Positions 61,001-64,000 of a stretch of DNA of 64,000 bases are shown here, piece by piece. Source of the DNA: Fistularia commersonii (lineage: Eukaryota > Chordata > Actinopteri > Syngnathiformes > Fistulariidae); contig JBBMNZ010000001.1 in the NCBI GenBank assembly GCA_037954325.1, positions 11,947,258 to 12,011,257 of the forward strand, in the 5' to 3' direction. The translations under genes were made by a program, and so were the position numbers. A model generated the notes under the pieces. It saw only the letters and a list, made by a program, of their open reading frames with translations. It had not been told where the DNA came from and made no database searches. How positions within the stretch are numbered: the first letter of the stretch is position 1; every line of letters starts with the position of its first letter.

Positions 61001-63917
61001 GACGGTCCATAAAGTCCCAACAACTGAACTCCCAGGATCACTGGGGACCTCCACCTTGGTACGGTGGTGGCTCAAGGAGGGGCTAGTAAGGAAATAATTG
61101 CATTTGCTGTTAATTTCAGACATTTTTGTTTAATTGTTGTGAAAGGCAAACTGTGTGAGGCTTAATATGTTTACCTATTCAATTAGTTACTGGGAAATGT
61201 CGGTCCCTTCTGGCTTTCATCCATCCAAAATTTTCTGATCACATAACAGCGTGTTCACTCTTGGGATGGAGGTTTAGCTCGCCAAACACAACACAAGAAC
61301 ATGATGATGTGTATCTCATCAGCTACAGGGACTGTGAGGGCTGAATAACAACAGTGTCAGAGAGCATTGTCATAGGGACACAGGCTGATAGGGTGATACA
61401 GACAGAGGATGAATCGAAAGAAGATGGCTCTGTCAAGCATTTTTCACAAAACCCAACATAAAATTTACAAACCCGACGGTTACTAATTCGAAATAAAAAT
61501 GCAATCAAAGTTCTTCATATACTGTATCCTTCCAAGATGACTGCAATATATCCAATTGATTCCCTACTTAAATTAAAATTAGTATGGAACTAATCATATT
61601 CATTGTTTTTGGCAATTAAAAAACATTTTTTGAGACAGTTTTACCATCTGCCTCCTTCTTCATATCAGAGCCAGTTTTTTGATTAAGAACAGATTCCCAA
61701 TAAATCCTATTGTCATACTCTCAGCGATAGAATGAACTACTACCATACATTGTTTTTCTATAATTTCAGCCGTGTGTGGTTGAAATCATTCATTGATATT
61801 CTCAGATCTCATGGATTGTAACTTATTCAAAGGATATCTTGCAGTTTGATGTTGATGGTTCACTGTGTTGATTAAATGTAGTTATTTTGACACATTTGGC
61901 ATTTTTTCAGATTTATTCATGTATAGTGTATATTTTTTCAATATATATTTTCAAAGTCAACCTGCAAGGATTTTTTTCATGTCCCATTCTGCATGAAAGT
62001 GCTTAAAATAAATGTTATCTTTTCAACCTTTGTGAATTTATATTATATATGCAGTGCTATTGAAACATGTGCCCATCAAATAAAGTTTAATAACTCAACA
62101 AATATCTAAAGCCAATCTTGGTGCATCATTTTTTAAAAATTGTATTTAAATCTGAAAGTTGTATGGTGGTGGCAACACCCATATCTAATTTGCCTAATTT
62201 ACACTTTCTTTCTCTCGCCTTCTCTTTCTGTCCTACTGCTGGTTATTTATATCATCCTTTCCTCCATTTTTATATGGCTGTGTAGAATGTCAACCCAACC
62301 GTGGCCCAGGACTGGGTCTCCGGTCTCCAGAGGCTGATTCTGAAGAAGGAGGAGGAGATCAGGGCAGCTGATCGTTGTAGGATCCAACTCCAGCTGCCTG
62401 GAAAACAAGACAAGTTTGTATTTTTAGATTTTATTATTTTTTGTTGTTGTTTACATTTACCTACACTGTCTGCACACCTTGAGGTCTTTGTCTGGTGGCC
62501 AAAAGGGGCTGCATTCACTGCAGATCTGCTTTAAACTTCTATACTCTATCCCAGTTTCATCTTTATCCCCTTTGAACTTCTTTTGTTCCATCTGCCCCAG
62601 TCTGAAGTACTGCAGTTCTCTGGGGGGTAAATGTGGCAATGGTGCTCTAGTGTTTACAACCAGAGGCTAGCTGGTGTCACAGCTGTTCCTAAATACTAAT
62701 GCTCATGACACACATTCATACATGTAATGCCGTGGTATACAGTTAAACTAGCACACGAAGGAGCAGTCTCTGTTTTGTTTTTTCAAATTCTCTCTCTCTG
62801 TAACTATAATTGTCTCTCCTACCCCGTCAAGTGATCGTTCCTTCACTTAACTGCTGGGAATATCTATGGGTTTGTTTGGAAAATTGCCGTGAGTCACATT
62901 TTTATCCTGTGATCCTTTAATTTCAAAACACTACCTCTCTTTCCATCATCTTGTGACAGGAAGCAGCACACACCCATAGGAACAGACACACTCACATTAT
63001 TGGAAATCATAATAGTAAATGACTTCTGCAGCTCTGTCACAGTCTGTTTTCCGTCAGCTCAGGACTGACGAGCATCCGTCACCCCTGTGACTGAGATACA
63101 GCCCGGACATTTTCAATTTATTCAACATTTAAAGATACTGTATACTAATAAGTGTGTGGTTAAGAGGATACATCATTGACAAGTGTGTGGGTGTAATGCT
63201 AAATCTATTTGTGTTGTTGCCAATGGATATTTTGCGATATTTTGAAACTTCTAAAATCATAAAATGTTGATTAAATGACTTTTCATTGTGGTGCTTTTTT
63301 AAAGCTAAGTGTAAGTCAACTTTATTCATTGTTTGTGGATGTGATTTGGACTGCATGCCCTGATCTATCTTACACTAGTGAGGCACAGATCCACAGCTCT
63401 TCAAAAAGTTGGAAATGCACTATTATGTTTTCTTTATGTTGTATCACATGGATCACACTGTTCTTAACTTTAACATGGACTTTTGAAAATAGCAAAGTGT
63501 AAAAAACGTTAATGTCAGCTTACAGTGTGATCTTTTATTCTTTCCTTTGGTAGAATGGGTAAATCTACCTACTTCAGTGCAGTGTTCAACACCCTAAACC
63601 CAGCCATCAAACAGTCATGGATAAGCAACCTGCAAATGGCCAAGCTGGCTCTAGGTACATTTCACTGCCTTAATGTAAACTGTGTTCAGTTTATTCTTCT
63701 ATTTATTGATTAAAATGACTTATTTCTGTGGAGTTTATTTCTTAAAACTGTTTTTACAACTTAGCTGATAACATCGTGGCTCTGTGTCATTATAGAAGAA
63801 GACAACCTGCAGGGCTGGTTCTTTGCAGAGGATGATGGAAATCAGATAAAAAAACAGAAACACCCTCTCCTGCTTCGACATATGCCTGTTGTCATGTCTA
63901 AACTCCTGGAATTCAAG
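39982..63917 (+). CDS. arhgef10: ARHGEF10, Rho guanine nucleotide exchange factor 10 (N-terminal 965 codons; continues beyond window)
   Basis: Twenty-one coding exons in frame, every boundary GT-AG. The family activates Rho GTPases by GDP release; human ARHGEF10 variants are linked to slowed nerve conduction. Order by residue: short proline-rich start (1-12), acidic N-terminus with FEFDDSGDDIPEADLP (13-145), KVNPYSVIDITPLE block (145-255), two IYDDV motifs (about 293-330), coiled coil LTRLKEHYEKKM (375-440), acidic linker, DH domain (about 489-690; ILGSILESEKNYLDALKRIL and MMKPIQRFPQFILLLQ), PH-like region (about 702-925; YLIRSDDMVETVY, KERRLFLLNDVLMCAT, RIQLQLPGKQDK), then GWFFAEDDGN. The start is ATG 40055; TGA at 40001 closes the frame upstream. 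The remaining part, about 400 residues with WD40-like repeats in the human protein, lies to the right. ARHGEF10L is the nearest alternative, but N-terminal motifs and synteny favour ARHGEF10. Confidence 0.95.
40810..40868. repeat. CA and AT-palindrome microsatellite
   Basis: CA run 40812-40831, then TGTGAATATATATATATTCA, a self-complementary stretch. Confidence 0.9.
42045..42125 (+). mobile_element. SINE/LINE tail fragment
   Basis: TAAGTCGCTTTGGATAAAAG followed by CGTCTGCCAAATG, a very common 3' tail in fish retroposons. No head is seen upstream. Confidence 0.55.
42149..42170 (+). repeat. Short GT microsatellite
   Basis: GT run of about ten units. Confidence 0.9.
42811..42858 (+). repeat. 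TC/TATC/CA microsatellite at the left Tc1 end
   Basis: CTCTCT, then four CTAT units, then a CA run that merges with the left inverted end of the Tc1 element. Confidence 0.9.
42857..44095 (+). mobile_element. Tc1-like DNA transposon, inactive
   Basis: About 1.24 kb bounded by inverted ends CACTATATGGCCAAAA (left) and TTTTGGCCATATAGTG (right). Inside are pieces of a DDE transposase on the + strand: QWRRVLWSDGWPFSIWQSDG (first D), FGGEGIMVWGCFSGAGLGPL (about 43540-43605), FQHDCAPVHKA after a frameshift (second D, about 43709-43741), and DLNLIEHHxDELERRLRAR (third acid, about 43808-43862; x is a TGA). In-frame TGA codons and frameshifts make it a pseudogene. In the intron between arhgef10 exons 2 and 3. 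Confidence 0.92.
43282..44013 (+). pseudogene. Tc1-like transposase remnant
   Basis: Longest intact piece 43312-43695. The C-terminal part ends LPRRVEEVIAAKG. At least two TGA codons interrupt the frame, near 43788 and 43834. Confidence 0.85.
45421..45540 (+). mobile_element. V-SINE/DANA-like SINE fragment
   Basis: GAGTGGCACAGTGGTTAGCC head and a GTGTGGTGTTTGCATGGGTT core; the tail is lost. Confidence 0.6.
45782..46177 (+). CDS. arhgef10: arhgef10 exon 3: acidic N-terminal region
   Basis: Acceptor TTTCTGTCTCCAG, donor CAG|GTTTGA. Encodes DNVPFTDEEEGKAFEFDDSG, EADLPLPAPPAPLDP and DIPLPPTPPPNGDFETDSG. Proline- and acid-rich, likely disordered. Confidence 0.92.
46781..47110 (+). CDS. arhgef10: arhgef10 exon 4: KVNPYSVIDITP block
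   Basis: Acceptor TTCCTTACCAG, donor ACG|GTAAAG. Encodes KVNPYSVIDITPLEP, then VPVPCGYATPSGVPLITPAY, both typical of the ARHGEF10 N-terminus. Confidence 0.92.
48127..48163 (+). CDS. arhgef10: arhgef10 exon 5 (37 nt micro-exon)
   Basis: Acceptor TATTTCCTTAG, donor CAG|GTGTGT. Encodes only TVARTGNTSVD plus split codons. Placed because it restores the frame between exons 4 and 6; no conserved motif of its own. Confidence 0.7.
48330..48600 (-). mobile_element. V-SINE/DANA-like fragment with ATTC-type tail
   Basis: Tail TTCATTCATTC near 48331-48358 followed by AGTCAGGGTCGTGGGG; the core complement CTGTGGGAGGCAACGGGAGA and GCGTTGAGAACATGCAAAG lies near 48524-48592. Confidence 0.65.
48658..48734 (+). 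CDS. arhgef10: arhgef10 exon 6
   Basis: Acceptor CATGTTTTCAG, donor AAA|GTAAGA. Encodes EWPPIVEEDALAKWASDP and NTAWME, a conserved ARHGEF10 block. Confidence 0.93.
49036..49092 (+). CDS. arhgef10: arhgef10 exon 7: first IYDDV motif
   Basis: Acceptor TATGGTTCAG, donor CAG|GTGAGT. Encodes PDEVIYDDVPRENSDSNT. Confidence 0.93.
49541..49728 (+). CDS. arhgef10: arhgef10 exon 8: second IYDDV motif
   Basis: Acceptor ATTTATGCAG, donor CAT|GTGGGT. Encodes EPDEMIYDDVELGEEGG and NGWSSSEFESYDEASDGEG, then a basic end. Confidence 0.92.
50678..50794 (+). CDS. arhgef10: arhgef10 exon 9: coiled coil
   Basis: Acceptor TTTTGTTTAG, donor AAG|GTAACT. Encodes LSQDLTRLKEHYEKKMKDLV and VELQQLKQKHEQK, heptad-like, 39 codons. 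Confidence 0.93.
51433..51544 (+). CDS. arhgef10: arhgef10 exon 10: basic helix
   Basis: Acceptor TCTTTTTAAAG, donor ATG|GTACAT. Encodes MQKLVKVAKEGTKDGLEKTK and KKGRSFIKTKSF. Confidence 0.93.
51655..54085 (+). mobile_element. RTE-type LINE copy 6 in arhgef10 intron 10
   Basis: 5' truncated, sense orientation. Contains VVIGVDFIGHFGAG (mutated endonuclease motif, about 51744), KEISDCKVVV-like sequence, FVDLEKAYDRVPREELWY (about 53020-53080), an open stretch 53187-53699 with FVDDVVIC (RT motif, FADD changed to FVDD), SCSKTEYICVN and YLGSTVQSTRECGKK, and the C-terminal RPRGRPKRRF-like region near 53920. Ends about 120 bases before exon 11. Confidence 0.88.
54204..54316 (+). CDS. arhgef10: arhgef10 exon 11: acidic linker before the DH domain
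   Basis: Acceptor TGTGCTGTGTAG, donor CAA|GTAATG. Encodes FEDEESELFIEVDCFNVEP and EALSQQQ. Confidence 0.92.
54408..54485 (+). CDS. arhgef10: arhgef10 exon 12: start of DH domain (conserved region 1)
   Basis: Acceptor TCTCCTACAG, donor GAG|GTACGC. Encodes LVRRCILGSILESEKNYLDA and LKRILE. The E of the SEKNY segment is the Rho-contact glutamate of DH domains. Confidence 0.95.
54560..54739 (+). CDS. arhgef10: arhgef10 exon 13: DH domain
   Basis: Acceptor TGCTTCTTCAG, donor TCG|GTGAGC. Encodes QYEKPLSQIEPRLLSDRKLK, VREILQCHFLFQIALASR and SLEMIGDVFVAS. Confidence 0.95.
55380..55496 (+). CDS. arhgef10: arhgef10 exon 14: DH domain
   Basis: Acceptor TTTTTTTGCAG, donor AAG|GTTCGA (weaker). Encodes FSKSMVLDAYCEYVNNFSTA and KPGFLEFLK. 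Confidence 0.94.
55706..55798 (+). CDS. arhgef10: arhgef10 exon 15: DH domain, conserved region 3
   Basis: Acceptor TTGTTTTAACAG, donor CAA|GTAAGT. Encodes LYGLMMKPIQRFPQFILLLQ, the hallmark DH helix that packs on the GTPase. Confidence 0.95.
56095..56265 (+). CDS. arhgef10: arhgef10 exon 16: end of DH domain
   Basis: Acceptor ATCCTGACCAG, donor AAG|GTCTGT. Encodes DMLKNTPVGHPDRLPLQMAL, TELETLAEKLNEKKREADQR and AMNEGYLNK. Confidence 0.95.
56765..56910 (+). CDS. arhgef10: arhgef10 exon 17: start of PH-like region
   Basis: Acceptor CATCCTCCAG, donor CCG|GTAAGA. Encodes NGSRYLIRSDDMVETVYND and KERRLFLLNDVLMCATPNI. Confidence 0.95.
57187..57365 (+). CDS. arhgef10: arhgef10 exon 18: PH-like region
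   Basis: Acceptor GCTCTGTGCAG, donor CAA|GTATGG. Encodes KFLLKWSVPLSFVEVLEFGS, then a variable loop and VVINAKP. Confidence 0.92.
57745..57975 (+). mobile_element. tRNA-derived SINE (longer copy)
   Basis: GGTGGCGTGGCACAGGAGGT, GAACATTCCTGG and GAGTAAGACACTGAACCCCT are shared with the copy at 3062. Ends in an ATT-repeat tail. In the intron between arhgef10 exons 18 and 19. Confidence 0.65.
57976..60700 (+). other. arhgef10 intron 18 sequence, no gene seen
   Basis: The largest repeat-poor intron stretch on the right side. Short open frames only, none with known motifs. Confidence 0.6.
60701..60816 (+). CDS. arhgef10: arhgef10 exon 19
   Basis: Acceptor TTTGTGTGCAG, donor CAG|GTACTA. Encodes KLYMGPGQLYQDLQNLIHDL and SSLKGNYQ. 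Confidence 0.95.
60935..61090 (-). mobile_element. Rex3-like 5' end fragment
   Basis: On the reverse strand: a GTGGAGGTCCCCAGTGATCC segment, TTTATGGACCGTCCAAGG and CCAGACAAAGTGTGATTGAG, which resemble the untranslated 5' end of fish Rex3 elements as I remember them. No coding part remains. Located just after arhgef10 exon 19. Confidence 0.5.
62286..62413 (+). CDS. arhgef10: arhgef10 exon 20
   Basis: Acceptor GCTGTGTAG, donor CAA|GTTTGT. Encodes NPTVAQDWVSGLQRLILKKE and RCRIQLQLPGKQD. Confidence 0.95.
63554..63654 (+). CDS. arhgef10: arhgef10 exon 21
   Basis: Acceptor CTTTGGTAG, donor TAG|GTACAT. Encodes STYFSAVFNTLNPAIKQSWI and LQMAKLAL. The first codons (KMGK) differ from the usual KSG, so the acceptor could lie a few bases away. 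Confidence 0.9.
63796..63917 (+). CDS. arhgef10: arhgef10 exon 22 (last in window)
   Basis: Acceptor GTCATTATAG, donor AAG|GTGGGA. Encodes EEDNLQGWFFAEDDGNQIKK, KHPLLLRHMPVV and a final LLEFK. Confidence 0.95.
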
Positions 63918-64000
63918 GTGGGACTCCATAATCTCTTGCAAATACACAGATAATGTATATAAGGTACAAGCTGACATCAGAGTAGCTGGTTACTTCAGTC

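Overview
This is vertebrate nuclear DNA, almost certainly from a teleost fish. Evidence: spliced genes with long AT-rich introns, GT-AG boundaries, and fish-typical repeats (RTE-type LINEs, Rex3-like and Rex1/L2-like LINEs, DANA/V-SINE-like SINEs, Tc1, hAT and piggyBac-type DNA elements). I cannot name the species. There is nothing prokaryotic: no operon, CRISPR array, rRNA or true tRNA gene.

Layout. Three host genes lie in the same direction (+). (1) 8078-13041: the last five coding exons of a postsynaptic scaffold gene of the DLGAP/SAPAP family, best called dlgap2, ending in the SHANK-binding C-terminus; its 3' UTR probably runs to about 15.2 kb. (2) 28.0-30.1 kb: complete cln8, encoding an ER membrane TLC-domain protein of 294 residues, with a CCAAT/GC-box/ETS promoter, a non-coding first exon and two coding exons. 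(3) 33.06 kb to the right edge: arhgef10, a Rho guanine nucleotide exchange factor, with a non-coding first exon and 21 coding exons in the window (965 codons: acidic N-terminus, coiled coil, DH domain, PH-like region). The 3' part (WD40-like region) lies outside. The order DLGAP2-CLN8-ARHGEF10 is that of human 8p23.3, so this is a conserved synteny block. The three genes share no obvious pathway beyond roles in neurons and disease.

The space between exons is filled by mobile elements. One RTE-type LINE family occurs six times (1-1635, 5985-7745, 22845-26070, 29490-29610, 35878-36055, 51655-54085), always broken. Rex3-like copies lie at 19955-21345, 34930-35868 and 60935-61090; Rex1/L2-like copies at 24835-25263 and 31595-32190. 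Cut-and-paste elements include a dead Tc1 (42857-44095), two hAT copies with perfect 8-bp target duplications (26892-27721 and 30765-31235), and a piggyBac-type MITE (27258-27514) nested in the first hAT. Small SINEs, a 126-bp palindrome and microsatellites complete the picture.

I found no undescribed biological system. The observations most worth checking are the CLN8 C-terminus without a dilysine ER-retrieval motif, the 45-bp tandem duplication that doubles a splice donor in the cln8 leader, the MITF/TFE-like sites in the cln8 and arhgef10 promoters, and the nested or rearranged transposons.
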